Shown here in pieces: positions 10,650 through 21,639 of a stretch of 64,000 bases of DNA. How positions within the stretch are numbered: position 1 is the first letter of the stretch; every line of letters begins with the position of its first letter. The translations under genes were made by a program, and so were the position numbers. This DNA comes from Boswellia sacra. Taxonomy: Eukaryota; Streptophyta; Magnoliopsida; Sapindales; Burseraceae. Location of the stretch: positions 1,116,001 to 1,180,000 of the forward strand of contig SNVD02016092.1 in NCBI GenBank assembly GCA_013180625.2, in the 5' to 3' direction. The notes under the pieces are model-generated. The model ran no database searches. It had not been told where the DNA came from and saw only the letters and a list, made by a program, of their open reading frames with translations.

Positions 10650-11900
10650 ATCTTTATTGATAGGCTTAGTGAACTCATTCCCTTCAATATCTGATAAAAT
10701 GATGGCTTCCTTGGTCATGTCCTTTGTCACAACTGGTCTTGCTTGCTTGAGGACCAACTCTCCTTCTTTGAACTTCCTTGCCTTTATTCTTTTGTTAAAT
10801 GCTCGAGCAACCCGTTTCTAGTATAGCTGCATGTGATTCATAGCCTTCATTCTTTTCTTATCGATCAAGGCCAATTGTTCATGCCTATTACAAATCCACT
10901 TCTCTTTAGGAACTTTTGCTTCAATCAAAGCTCTCATTGACTTCATTTCGAGCTCAATTGGTAGGACTGCTTCTAACCTTATACCAACAAGAATGTCATT
11001 ATGCCGGTCAAACTTCTGGGTGTCATTCTATAACCCCATAACACAAACAACAACTTCTTTGCCCAATCTTTATACGTCTGTATCACCTTGGCCAACATCT
11101 TCTTGATGTTCTTATTAGCTGCTTCTATCATCCCATTGCCTTATGACCGGCATGAGATGACTTATGGTGTTCAATTTCGCACTTCTCAAATAAAACCTTA
11201 GTTTTCTACCTGAAAATGAACTCCATTGTCAGCAAGACATGGTGTGGTACCCCAAATCTATATATATTGTTTTTCTTAATGAACTTCGCCATTTACTTCC
11301 CCCTTAACTTAGTAGAGGACTCAGCTTCTATCCATTTGGTGAAGTAGTCAATCGCCGCCACCACATATCGATGTCCTTTAGAAGCCTACGACCTTATTTC
11401 ACCTATAATATCGATACCCCATATAGCAAAAAGCCATAATACAGTCATCCCTTATAGCTCCAAGGTTGTTGATGGATCAAGTTTCCATTAATTTGGCACT
11501 GGTGACACTTCTTCACAAATTGGACATAGTCTATCTCTACAGTTAGCCAGTAAAATCCTTGCCTCATGATCTTTTTTGTAAGCACTAGCCCATTCATGCG
11601 TGGTCCATATACACCACTATGGATTTCTTCTATAAGTCTCCTTGCTTCTTTCTCATCCACACACCTCAGTTGCATCTCTTCCAACATTCTCTTGTACATC
11701 ATCCCTTGATGACAAGTAAATTGTTGGGCCAACTTACATAACACAACCCTATCCTTCTTGTTGGCCTCCTTAGGCAAACACCTCTCCTTTAGATATTTTT
11801 TTAAGTCGTAGAACCATGGCTTCTTATCCACGATCTCTATTAGATAAGGTTCCATATAGCAAGGACCCCATGCTTGTAATATCACTATTGGTCTCACCAA
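10650..11900 (-). pseudogene. Element B integrase, decayed
   Basis: The N-terminal part (11445-11900) is open for 151 codons. It contains RLIEEIHSGVYGPRMNG followed by CHQCQINGN, the zinc-binding H...CxxC end of a retroviral-type integrase. After a stop the catalytic core continues in changing frames (AIDYFTKWIEAES near 11363-11320, then ...VPHHVLL near 11260), and the GLEA.LPIE.E motif of the C-terminal part appears near 10990-10930. Several stops and indels disrupt it. It follows the archaeal RNase H as expected for Tat elements. Confidence 0.8.
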
Positions 11901-12059
11901 TAATTCTTATGTGCTTGCCCGTACAGATGCCAATGAAGCCAATGCATTAGCCATTAGATTCTCACTTCTAAAAAGATGGGTGAACATACATTGATTGAAT
12001 CTCCCAATCAGTCTTCTAACGTGTTCAAGATACGGTTTTAGCTTCCTTTCTCTTAAATC

Positions 12060-12305
12060 TCAATCTTCGTTGGCTTGAGAGATGATTAATTTTGAATCTC
12101 CCACTACTTCCACTTCGTCAATGCCCACAGCGATCATAATCTCCAGATCAAAAGCATAGGCTTCATATTCAGCCATATTGTTGGCGACTTTGAACTCCAA
12201 CTTTTTGGTGAATGGGATAACTTCTTCAGTCGGCGATACTAGACTAACTCTTATTTTGGCACCATTGTGATTAACGACTCCATCAAAGAACATTCTCCAT
12301 CCCAC
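12060..12305 (-). pseudogene. Element B archaeal-type RNase H domain
   Basis: 82 open codons read WRMFFDGVVNHNGAKIRVSL, FTKKLEFKVANNMAEYEA and VEVVGDSKLIISQ. These are the metal-binding D, E and D positions of the second RNase H typical of Tat/Ogre retrotransposons. It stands between the RT-linked RNase H and the integrase. A stop at the end and another at about 12060 cut it from the downstream integrase frame. The acidic residues are all present in the visible part. Confidence 0.85.
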
Positions 12306-12346
12306 TATCGAGATTACCCTAGATGTTTGTCTGGGAACTCTAACTC

Positions 12347-13093
12347 CTAAGGTTCATTATCATCAACTGGGTTCATAGCCAAGAGTTTTGCTACTATTCT
12401 TTCTTTCACCACCTTCTTGGTGACATACTCAATGTCAAATTCTAATAACTGTACCAACCATCTTGCTAGTTTTTCCACCAATGCTGGTGTCTCATAAAGA
12501 TACTTCATCGGATCCTCCTTTGAGACAACCTTAATTTTGTAAGATTGAAAATAGTGCCTCAGTTTCTTTGAAAGCCAAATCATGGCCAAGCACGTTTTCT
12601 CTATATAGCTATACTTTGTTTCGTATGGTAGTAACTTCTTACTGAGATAATAGATGGTGTGTTGTATACCTTTCTCGTCTTCTTGTGCCAGCATAGCACC
12701 AATGGCATCCTTTTCAAAAGCCAAGTAAAGAATTAAACTCTTCTCAGGTTTTGGTGGTCTCAAAACCGATGGGTTCTGTAAGTACTTCTTAATCCTTTCA
12801 AATGCTTCTTGGCACTGATCATTCCATTCTACCGGCTGATCCTTCTTCAAAAGCCTAAAAATTGGTGCACAAACAATTGTCAATTTAGAGATGAACCTAT
12901 TAATATACTGGATCTTTCCAAGAAAACCTCCGACTTCTTTTTTAGTCTTAGGCGATGGCATCTCCGTAATGGCTTTCACCTTGCCTGGATCCACTTTTAT
13001 CCCTTTCTTGCCAATTACAAGTCTCAGTAACTTCCCTGACATAACTTCGAAGACACACTTTTCTGGATTTAGCCGCAGCTTGTATTTCTTCAC
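12347..13093 (-). CDS. Element B RT connection and RNase H block (intact 248-codon stretch)
   Basis: This is the longest uninterrupted part of B's polyprotein: KYKLRLNPEKCVFEV (RT thumb), IKVDPGKVKAITEMPSPKT, VGGFLGKIQYINRFI, WNDQCQEAFERIKKYL, then the RNase H with LILYLAFEKDAIGAMLAQ, YYLSKKLLPYETKYSYIEK and EKLARWLVQLLEFDIEYVTKK. The order is that of every Ty3/gypsy polyprotein. It has no start codon of its own in the biological sense: the first ATG is internal, and upstream the frame shifts into RT at about 13095. It would be made only as part of the polyprotein. Confidence 0.8.
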   Translation of the reverse strand: MKKYKLRLNPEKCVFEVMSGKLLRLVIGKKGIKVDPGKVKAITEMPSPKTKKEVGGFLGKIQYINRFISKLTIVCAPIFRLLKKDQPVEWNDQCQEAFERIKKYLQNPSVLRPPKPEKSLILYLAFEKDAIGAMLAQEDEKGIQHTIYYLSKKLLPYETKYSYIEKTCLAMIWLSKKLRHYFQSYKIKVVSKEDPMKYLYETPALVEKLARWLVQLLEFDIEYVTKKVVKERIVAKLLAMNPVDDNEP

Positions 13094-14160
13094 CCTTTAT
13101 AGGAATCTGTGTAAGGCAAAGTGACTCTCAAGTCTTGGACTTTACCATCATGTCATCCACATAAACTTTTATACATCATATGATCATGGAATAGCGTTGT
13201 CGCCATTCGTTGGTAAGTTGCCCCTGCATTCTTCAAACCAAAGTGCATCACCTTGTAGCAATAAGTTCCTTATTCTGTAATGAAGGTTGTCTTCATCTTG
13301 TCTTCATTGGGCATTATTATTTGATTGTATCCAGAAAACCCATCTGCAAAAGTGAGCATCACACTAACGGCAATAAAAAATAACACATCGATATGAGGCA
13401 AAGGAAAATCATACTTTGTTGAGGCCTTGTTCAAGTCTCGGTAATCCACGCATATCCGGACCCTTCCATGCTTCTTTGGTACTGGCACAATTTTGGCTAA
13501 CCATTCTAGATACTTCACCACCTCCAGAAACTTGGCTTTAATTTGTTTAGAGACTTCCTCTTTGATTTTCTGAGCCTACTCTACCCTCATTCTTCTTAAC
13601 ATTTGCTTAACCAGTTTCACAAGCGGATAAGTTAAAATTGTATGCTTAGTGGTGCTTTTGTGGATTCCAGGCATGTCGTCATAGGACCAAGCAAAGATTT
13701 CTTCATGTTTCTCTAATAATTTTTCAAATTTCTCTTTCTTTTGAGGAGTTGTATCAAGCACAATGCATATGTTCTTTGCTTTTTCAATTGCACCAAGATT
13801 AATGTCATGAGTTTGAATGGTATAAACTTCAAATATGCTAGTGAAATGCAAATAATGATGCACAATGCCATTAGGAAAGACATCAAACAAGTAAGCAAAA
13901 TTATTTTTCGTTGCATTAAACTTTGAAACATAAACAATGCCCTCTTCTTTGAAGACGTGGGTACAAACATATCTTCATAAGATACACTTTTAATTCCTTT
14001 CTCGATGAAAGTAGCAAGGTCAACGGATGGATCCATTGGCGATGCTTGTTCTTGAGGCTTCTCTCCTTAATGGTCATCTTCTCCATCTCTCCCACCAAGT
14101 CATCCCCTTTAGAGACTCTTGCCTGAAGGATATCTCCGAAGATCTCAAATCTGGACTTCA
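13094..14160 (-). pseudogene. Element B linker and reverse transcriptase, frameshifted
   Basis: At 13576-13890 the linker reads FDVFPNGIVHHYLHFTSIF and ends FAWSYDDMPGIHKS. At 13270-13521 the RT reads WLAKIVPVPKKHGRVRICVD, DFPLPHIDVL and FADGFSGYNQI. The catalytic YVDD box is still present in another frame at about 13142-13175 (VYVDDMMVKS). Frameshifts near 13265, 13150 and 13540 separate these pieces. Partner copy in element A: 1-1035. Confidence 0.8.
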
Positions 14161-14682
14161 GCATTCACTTGAAAACCCATGTTTCAATAGCTCCTAGATA
14201 CTTCGTATCTTGGGCCTTGACAAATTCGATAAATTTCCCTTTCTTGGGCTCAACATCTTCTTCTTCCCTTTCAGATTCATAACCTAACCCTCTTCTAGAG
14301 GTCTGACCTTTGAAGTGTGAAAAAGATGGTAGGTCGCGTCTATTTCACCCAAGTCTAGCTCTTGGCATGCACCCTTATTTCTTCATTATTCCAATAATGA
14401 TTGGGTTGACTTTATCAATCACGGCTACTTGAAAGCCACCCATGTAAGGTATTTCTCCAGCCGTCACATTCAAAGCAGCTGGTGCAATTTTTGAGGTACA
14501 TCAATCATTACGATTTCCCCATCCATGTTGAATCAGATTTTCTGATGCTAGGTGGAAGGAACTCCACCGAGTGAATGGAACCATGCTCGTCCCAACAAGG
14601 CAGCAAATGTGATTGGAATGTCAAGGATTGTGAATTCTGTCATAACTTCAATGGGTCCAATCTTCACTAAAGCTTTGACGAT
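14161..14682 (-). pseudogene. Element B protease to RT linker, decayed
   Basis: This lies between the protease and RT pieces of the polyprotein. Scattered peptide stretches exist, but no frame is open over more than about 60 codons and I recognise no domain. It is assigned by position only. Confidence 0.45.
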
Positions 14683-14990
14683 TCATATAGCACTTCTATT
14701 CAAATCATCATAAGCCTTGGTCACTATCTCACAAGGCTCAAGCTCAACTTCACTGACTCTATACTTGTCTAATATCTTCATAGGCACAATATTGATGGCA
14801 AACCTATCATCCACCATGATACAAAGAGATGTTTTCTCACCAATCTCTGAGGTGATGAACAATGGCTTATTATGGTTTCTCCCCTCGAATGGTAGATCTT
14901 CATCCATAAAGATGATTTCTCCTCTTTCTCTTACCCCCTTGGGTGCTCATCCAGTCAAGGTAGTCAGCATTCACTAGTAGTGGTAGCCAT
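14683..14990 (-). pseudogene. Element B aspartic protease, active site altered
   Basis: The reading frame gives DEDLPFEGRNHNKPLFIT, then SLCIMVDDRFAINIVPMKIL and CEIVTKAYDD. In Tat elements the equivalent phrase carries D-x-G-S before x-x-N-x-x-P; here it reads DDRFAINIVP. The catalytic Asp remains but the Gly-Ser that shape the active-site loop are replaced by Arg-Phe, so activity is unlikely. Role in the family: cutting of the polyprotein. It ends in a stop at 14683, and a further frame continues upstream toward gag. Confidence 0.7.
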
Positions 14991-17091
14991 CGATATCTCT
15001 ACCTCCGCCACGGCCTTTGCCATGGCTTCTCCATGTTTTTGGGATGATATAAGTAGATCCCAAATGCTAGCATTCGCTTGAGTTTTCCTCAATTGTTTGA
15101 TCACTTGATCCTCTTCTTCTTTAGCTTCTTCATTGGCAACTTCTTTGCCCTTCTCAATTGTCTTCTCAATTGGTTTCTCCTTTTCCTTCTCATGGTAAAA
15201 TCTACCACTCCTTGTCACTCCTTAGACATTCTGTCTCTCACCCCTAAGTGTTTCTTCGTCATGTGTTTCTTTCTCAATTCTCATCTCTTCTTCGTCATCA
15301 CTACTAAAGTTAGCCCCAAAGTTTGGACTTGAGGGATGTCATCCCAAATTTTCATAAATCTTGCTTTTTTACACCTTCTGGGCAAGCTCTTTCTCCTTAC
15401 AAGACTCTTATCTCCCTTCTCTTTCCTAGCTTCATTACCCTTCTTCACCGTGAGTCTCCTAAGCGGTGGGCCTTTTCTAGCCCCTTTTCTAGCCATCCAC
15501 TTCTTGGCAAATGAGCTTGATGATGTGGCCTTCTTCTTCATGGGTATCACTAAAACTTCTTCTTCTTCGTTCTCTTAGGCCTCCTCTTCTTCTTGGTCAC
15601 TAAGATTCACAAGTTCGGGTTCTAAGCTTTGCTTGACTCCCTTCACTACAATGTTGGTCCATCCACCTTTCTTGGTGTGAATCTTCATTGCCAAAGGAAC
15701 GGCTCAGCTTTGACCCCCTCAACAATCTTCTTCGGCTCTTTTTCTTTGGGCTTTCCAGCCTTGGGCTTCTTTGTTGAGGTGAATTATTCTAACTTGGACT
15801 TCTCCCTCCTCTTGGCCTTGTTTGATCTACACTCCTTAAAAGAATTCATGACTTACTCCTCAGTTAAGTCTGATCCAATCATGTTGGCTGATGGAGGAGG
15901 TACCCGATTGTAATTAGGCAAAGGATTGCTCCTTGTATTGGGCTTATATGTTTCCAGGTTGAAAATCTAGCCCTCATAAATCAAATCATGAATCTCATGG
16001 CGGAGGCGAGTGTAATCGTCAGTCTTATGACCAGTCACTTGATGGAATTCACATTTCTTGTGATACATCCAATCCCTTGGCAATGGATTTGCAAGCTCTC
16101 TTGGTGGTTAAGGCTTCAAGATCCCGTTGGCTCTTAACCTTACAAAGATTTTGGAAAGTGGCCTTCCTAGAAGACTGAACCTTCTTTGTGGGCCAATTGC
16201 CTTCACCTCTACGTGCTTTGTGTTAGGCCCACTAGGTTGCTGGTACTGCCCTTAACTTCTTCGAGGGTAGCCATAAGTGCTTCTCTTCTATCTAGACTCT
16301 AATTCTTCTATTTGGATGCCTGAGTCATAGAAATCTTCACTTGTTTTGATAGGGAATATCACTGATGAAAGCATGGGCTCCATTGATCACCATCCAAACT
16401 TGGTCTTTCTCAACGGGCTCTGTGGTCATCTTGGCAGCTCTAGCCTTCTAACGAACTAGATACTCTGAGAACATCTTGTTGGGCTTTTGTCTAGTCGTCT
16501 CCAAATACCTTAACGTGACCCCTAGTTGGGCATTATGATGGCATTATTCCACGAATTGTTGAGAAAGTTCCTCCCAATCTTCTCAAACTCTCTTTAGGAG
16601 GTCATGATACCATGCTACCGTATCGTCTTCTGAGGATAGCATGAAGCACTTCAAAATCTGCTCTTTCATCAAAGGAGTGGTGGCTATGATGGCTGTATAT
16701 TGTCTGAAATGTGTTTTGGGATTCCCCTCTCCATTAAACTTTGGCAAGACTGGCAGACGAAACTTTGGAGACAAATCTTGGTCTCGTATAAGCAAGATGT
16801 CATCTAGGTCTTTGACACTCTTCAGCCCCTTTTTCTTCAAAAAGGACTGGACATTCTTTATGTTTTTGGCAACTGCTTAAGCGATTCAGGTTTTTAGTGT
16901 TTGAGTAGGCTTTTGTCCCTATTTCTGCCTCTGCTAGTCTCACCACCACCATCACCCTTAGATGGTGGCTGATTCATGCGATTAAGCCCGTTTTGGAGTG
17001 CATCAATGAGTTAGGCCATTTGTTACTGGAGCATGGTCATGTCAAATCTCAATTGGATCATTTCTACATTGTTGTTGCTAGGTGATGCCAT
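14964..17091 (-). pseudogene. Element B gag, decayed
   Basis: The likely start is the ATG at 17089-17091 (MASPSNNNVEMIQLRFDM), 810 bases after the PBS. The capsid part at 16583-16840 reads FRLPVLPKFNGEGNPKTHFR and DDTVAWYHDLLKR, the usual wording of plant Ty3 gag. A zinc-knuckle-like stretch near 16030-15960 reads CEFHQVTGHKTDDYTRLRHE. The final Cys of the finger is Tyr here. The frame between 15550 and 14964 is rich in Lys and Glu (EKEKEKPIEKTIEKGKE) and leads into the protease. Several stops and frameshifts are present. Confidence 0.75.
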
Positions 17092-17900
17092 TTCATCTTC
17101 TTGTATTATCACACGACCACCTTACCTAACCCAAGCAATGATGGCTGCAAAACAAAAGTGTTAATGCCATGCGTGCATGCATGTATGCATGATATGATAC
17201 CTGCCCATACAAGGGCATAGACAAGGGCATAGACACACTTTCAGCCATCTAACCTTATTTCTCCCACACACATGCGGTCAAGTCTCATTTCTCAATATAT
17301 TTGGCCTCATTCCCACGTCATCATCATGGGATGTGGGAGAGCGAGATTCTCTCTCTTAATTATAACATTCATATTGATGTTGGATTCTTCACCATTATCA
17401 TATTATCGTTTTCAAAACGTCATGACAACCTTAACCCATGGCACGTGTTTCCATTTTGTTCTTCTATGGGTTACTTGACATGTGGCATTTGTTCATGGTT
17501 CCATAAGGTTTCAAGGTGATGTTATTCCAATCATGGGGAATTTGCATCGATAGACATCCATTTCAACATGGGTTTTGGATATTCATCCCATTGGAAATTT
17601 CTAAAGTCATCTACATGGGTTTGAGTCTCAAGGGTCTAATGGTCAGGGCTCCTTCGAGCGAGAGATGCCCCTTTGGGCTGGTCTATTTTTGTATGAATTC
17701 AATCGTATGTGCTCGAAGGTGTTGACACCAACACGAGTCATTTAGGGGTCAAATGACGCCAAAGACTTCTCATGCCAATGCCATATGGCTAGTTTAGGCA
17801 TTCCTTGCTCATTGTGTGCAATAGTGTAGTGATTCAAAGACTCCTTATATCAACACGAGGTATTAAAATTTGGTATTCCCATTAGAATCAACTTCTCTTA
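17092..17900 (-). other. Element B 5' leader between PBS and gag
   Basis: No coding signal is seen on the sense strand. Direct short repeats (GCATGCATG type near 17170-17190, AAGGGCATAGACA twice near 17210-17235) are present. Packaging and dimerisation signals would be expected here but cannot be recognised by eye. Confidence 0.5.
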
Positions 17901-17918
17901 TCCCTAGTGGAGTCACCG
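17901..17918 (-). other. Element B primer binding site, probably tRNA-Arg
   Basis: Directly after the LTR end the - strand reads GGTGACTCCACTAGGGA. This resembles TGGCGACTCC(G/A)CTGGGG, the complement of the 3' end of plant tRNA-Arg used by Tat/Ogre elements, with a few substitutions. Position fits; the tRNA name is from memory. Confidence 0.5.
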
Positions 17919-17919
17919 C

Positions 17920-19889
17920 TATGAATGGGGTTTTCATCCCACCAAAGCGTTTGTGACCACAACACTATGCCAAAGCCTCTTTCGAGACTTAAGGGAACAC
18001 AAATGAGCCACGGGCACATCTAGAGAAAGGAGTTGCCGCCCAATTATTCAAATGAGAATAAGTAAGGGCAATCTGATCCCTCGCTTTAGGATCTAAACTA
18101 CCCTCATCCCTTCAGATATGGGTTCAGGAAGTTAGGTACAAGTCCTTCGACCTACCCATATGCAAATCCAGCCTCCACTTAGGAAATACCAGATAGAAAT
18201 ACCTCGCATTGTTACTTAGTTTGCTTAGCATTGTTCGTTTTATGCGCACAGCTCCTTTTTTATCTTTGTTAGGCATATGAGATGATTATTCAATCAATGA
18301 CAGTTATACATTCATACAAAGAAAAAGGGAGGAGAATGGACTACATTTCCTTCCAAACATGGGGCAATCGGGGAGGATTATAACAATTGTTATTTAACAA
18401 TAAAGTAAATTTTATATTTCATCCATACAATTTATCGTATATATCATAGATATTCAAGTTAAGACTCGATAGATAATGAATTTCTCACCATCATTTGTGA
18501 GTCCATTCAATGTCTATCAAGTATCTACATACATATTCATGTTATTCAAGTATTCTAAGTGACGGTCCCTCACCATCAATATGAGTCCACCATCATTTCA
18601 TGGCATCATGCAATCACACTTCTAATCATGATATGTTCATACATTCATAAATAGTCAAACAAAGCCATAATCTAATATCATGGCATTCGAGCATAGATTT
18701 TGATAAATTCTATCATGGCAATTCTACCTATAGCTATCCTAGCATAATGCATATCGAGTACCATGACTTTTCTAGCCTAAAACATGATTCTCCTGGCTTA
18801 TTCTAGCCTAACCATGGCATTCATGGCATATTCCAGCCTAATTCATGGCATTTATGGCATATAGCCTAGTTCAAACATCCAACATCAATCATAGGGTTCA
18901 AGGGCAAAATCGTAATTATGACATATTCTATGCTATTTCCTAGCATTCATCAAAGCAAATAAGTTTTTCTACTATGATTCTAATCATGTGCTCTTAAGCA
19001 CGATTCTAGACATGTTCTCATAGTTATGATTCTGAGCATTCACAAAGAAAATTAATTCCTAAGAATGATTCTAAAAAAGGAAGGATTATGGACTTATGTC
19101 GACACGCTTATCCATCTTACAAAACAAATTGGGTTAGAACAATTCATAATAACCTTGAACATGTTCCTTAGCATAAAATAAAACCCTAGATTTCTAAAAG
19201 AAAAGTAAAAGAGAGAAGTGATGAGAGAATTAAGCTCTCAAGACGTACCCTTTCCGAGTTTAGAGCAATAGAACACCTAAAAAAATATTTATATTAGAAA
19301 AGACTTCTCAAATTCTCAAGCGTGTCTTCAAGAGGGATAAGAGATTATTATATTCGACAATCGGTATGTATTGCAAAGTGAGAGGAGAAGGGTTTATATA
19401 GGAGAGGGGTGCAGACAAAAAATGAAGTTTTTCAAGCTAACTTCAAAAAATAACCCAACAAGGGTCGGGAGGCCATCGTTAAATGCCTGGCCATTGGCCA
19501 ATAGCAGGGTAGTTGTTAGATGGCCAGGCGGTTGTCTGATGGTCGACCGGTCAATTTCTCATAGCCCCTTTCCATTTTTGTCATCCTTTGATGTAGTCCT
19601 TTCAGACCTTTGCTCCTTCAATCACACATAACTTCTTGATTTCAACTCCGATTATCTAAAAATTCCTATGAAAACTAGACATCCATAGCTTCATAACGAT
19701 ATATGACTCATCATCAGATTGCTCTCGGATTAATTATTGTGATTTTTCAAATTCACATGTTAGTTTTCAAAGCTCTTCACCAACTCCTTCTTACCCTTCT
19801 CTTCTTCGCCTTCAAAGGCATTTTGGTCATTTTCTTTGCTTGACATTCATCTTCGTTTCATCATCGAGCCTCAAAATTAAGTGTCTACA
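17920..19889 (-). repeat. Element B 5' LTR
   Basis: Starts TGTAGACAC at 19889 on the - strand and ends ATTCATA next to the PBS. It is the same length as the 3' LTR. TATA box at 19393-19400 (- strand). Degenerate ATGGCAT/TTCTAGCCTA repeats lie near 18690-18870, and a CTGGCCATTGGCC/GGCGGTTGTC motif cluster near 19460-19555 just upstream of the TATA box. Confidence 0.85.
19393..19400 (-). promoter_or_regulatory. TATA box of element B 5' LTR
   Basis: TATATAAA on the - strand at the expected place about 490 bases into the LTR. It would drive the genomic RNA of B. Confidence 0.6.
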
Positions 19890-19894
19890 CCTTT
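19890..19894. repeat. Target site duplication of element B, right copy (CCTTT)
   Basis: This is the partner of 2682-2686 and follows directly on the terminal CTACA of the 5' LTR (read on the + strand). Five bases is the usual duplication length for Ty3/gypsy integrases. Confidence 0.85.
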
Positions 19895-19959
19895 GAAATA
19901 GCTTATTATTTCACATGATAACAAAAGGAAAGCATCTAGCATCTAAGCCAACAATGAAA

Positions 19960-21430
19960 CTATCAATGTCGTCTCTGCCTGTTCGCTTGACTACGAACAG
20001 GCTTGCCATAACACTAACGGCACTGTCTGGCTCTAATAGTAGGATCAGGAATAAAAGCCTGAAAGGTCACCTATTACTTGTAATGGTCATCTATCTTAAA
20101 GTTAGGATCATGGAGCAGATTCCTCTCAATAGTCCATTGCGGCTGAGAATCTTTCACATGCTTTGGATAACGATGAAATAATATACCAAGATCGAATGTA
20201 GTCAATGAATCCATGATCTTCTACTTAAGCCCATATTGTCGACACAGTCTAGAAGGATCATAGAAGGAATTGTAGGTGAAGCCTGCCAAAGGCATGCACG
20301 TGATATAGGTCTCGATTGTCACATGCTCTAGCCTCCACCATGGACAGTACCAACGAATCCGAGTGTTTGAATTGATAGCCAATCGACCCAAGAAGAACAT
20401 CTCTCAAGTCTCCTCCTCGTATAAAGTCGAGGGTTGTAATGAAAAATATCCCTTCAGGCACTGCTAGAATTGATAGCCTCTCTTGTAACCAAATATGAAA
20501 AAAGAATAAACAAAAGAAAACTGCTAATTCAAAAACCTAAAAAGGCGTCTTAGGCAAAATTTAAGGCAAGCTTGCTAAGTTGAAAACTCAAAATGGAAAT
20601 TTAGGCAAAAATTAAGACAAAGAAAAAAGGAAAAAGAAAAAGCTTGTTAAGTTGAAAACTTGAAAACGGTAGCTTCGGCAAAAGTTAGGGTGAGCTTGCT
20701 AAGTAGAAAACCCGAAAGGGCGGCTTACACAAAAATTAGAGAATGACAAAAAAGATGGAAAATAAAAGAAAAAAAACCTGTTAAGTCAAAAACCTGAAAG
20801 GGTGGTTTAGGCAAAAATTAAGGTTAAAAAAAGTTACCTGGAGAAGCAAAAGACTGCCACCAAACCTTTGACTCTAATCAATTTTGACTTGATCTAGTCT
20901 GATCAATGTCTCAGCTAGAATCAAGGGAACTACTTCTATGAAACCAGCTTCCATCTGATGAATGATGGCCACAAGATGTGGATCTTTGAGACCGTCTGGT
21001 GAAACCAATAGAAATTGTGCAAGAAGGCAAAATTGAAGAAGGTGAAGCTAATTGGACGAGGTCCTATCCATCATCTCAAGTAAAGGCATGATGGAAGACA
21101 ATGTCATTCTACCACTTCTAGTGTGAATGCCCATGGTAGAGATTGGAAAGTTAAAGAAGTTGGCAAGATTAGACATCGATGGTGTCTCAACAATAGGAAA
21201 AATGTCGCACTCATAATTAGACGAATGACAACCGAGTATGGCAGAGAAATCCTCATATAGGAGACAAAGCTCCTACCTGTTGAAGCAAAAGATGTAATCA
21301 TGGGGATCCTAGAAGGTTGTGCATTCTTTAAGAAAAGGAACATCAAGCTTCACATATCGAAGGAATTTCATATTGTAGAACTGCTAGATTAGAGTTGCTT
21401 CTAGTCATCATCCCTTGGAAGCTTCAAGAG
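19960..21430 (-). pseudogene. Second antisense gene in element A (DUF7745-like), decayed
   Basis: This is the counterpart of 9016-10331. On the - strand the first exon (above 20837) contains frames matching IIFWDSHDHIFCFNG and the following FPISTMDIHTRDGR of the B copy, with frameshifts. A splice donor CAG|GTAACT lies at 20837. The acceptor position at 20495 reads CAT instead of CAG and is probably dead. Exon 2 (20258-20461) is open for 67 codons: EGIFFITTLDFIRGGDLRD and VLSMVEARACDNRDL. The intron holds the minisatellite 20525-20830. Confidence 0.5.
20525..20830. repeat. Minisatellite in the intron of the second antisense gene (element A)
   Basis: Four units of about 70-90 bp contain GCTTGCTAAGTTGAAAAC and TTAGGCAAAA. 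It is the inverted counterpart of 9660-9905. Confidence 0.7.
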
Positions 21431-21639
21431 AGGCTGAAGAACTTGAGAATGGCCTCAGACATTTTAGAAAACACAAGAAGAGGCATTGGAAGAGAAGTAT
21501 AAGTGAAAAAGAGAAGGCCGATGGCGACAATCCTTACTCATCATCACCATTACATCAGCATCAACTGAAGAAGCAGCAACCTAAGCCTAAAGATCCTCAA
21601 CCTCTCACTCTAGACACTCTATCTGCTGGTGATTCGCCT

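Larger units (their letters stand above)
2687..19889 (-). mobile_element. Element B: full-length Tat-type Ty3/gypsy retrotransposon nested in element A
   Basis: Read on the - strand from 19889: 5' LTR (17920-19889), PBS (17901-17918), leader, gag, protease, RT, RNase H, archaeal RNase H, integrase (ends near 10650), a 6 kb 3' region (4657-10600), PPT (4657-4672) and 3' LTR (2687-4656). It is flanked by CCTTT. Both LTRs are 1970 bases but differ visibly by substitutions and indels (by eye, of the order of 15 percent in the first 200 bases), so this is an old insertion. The gag-pol is broken at many points. The 3' region holds two genes in the opposite direction (+ strand), described separately. 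B and A are the same family in opposite orientation, giving a 5-6 kb inverted repeat. Confidence 0.9.
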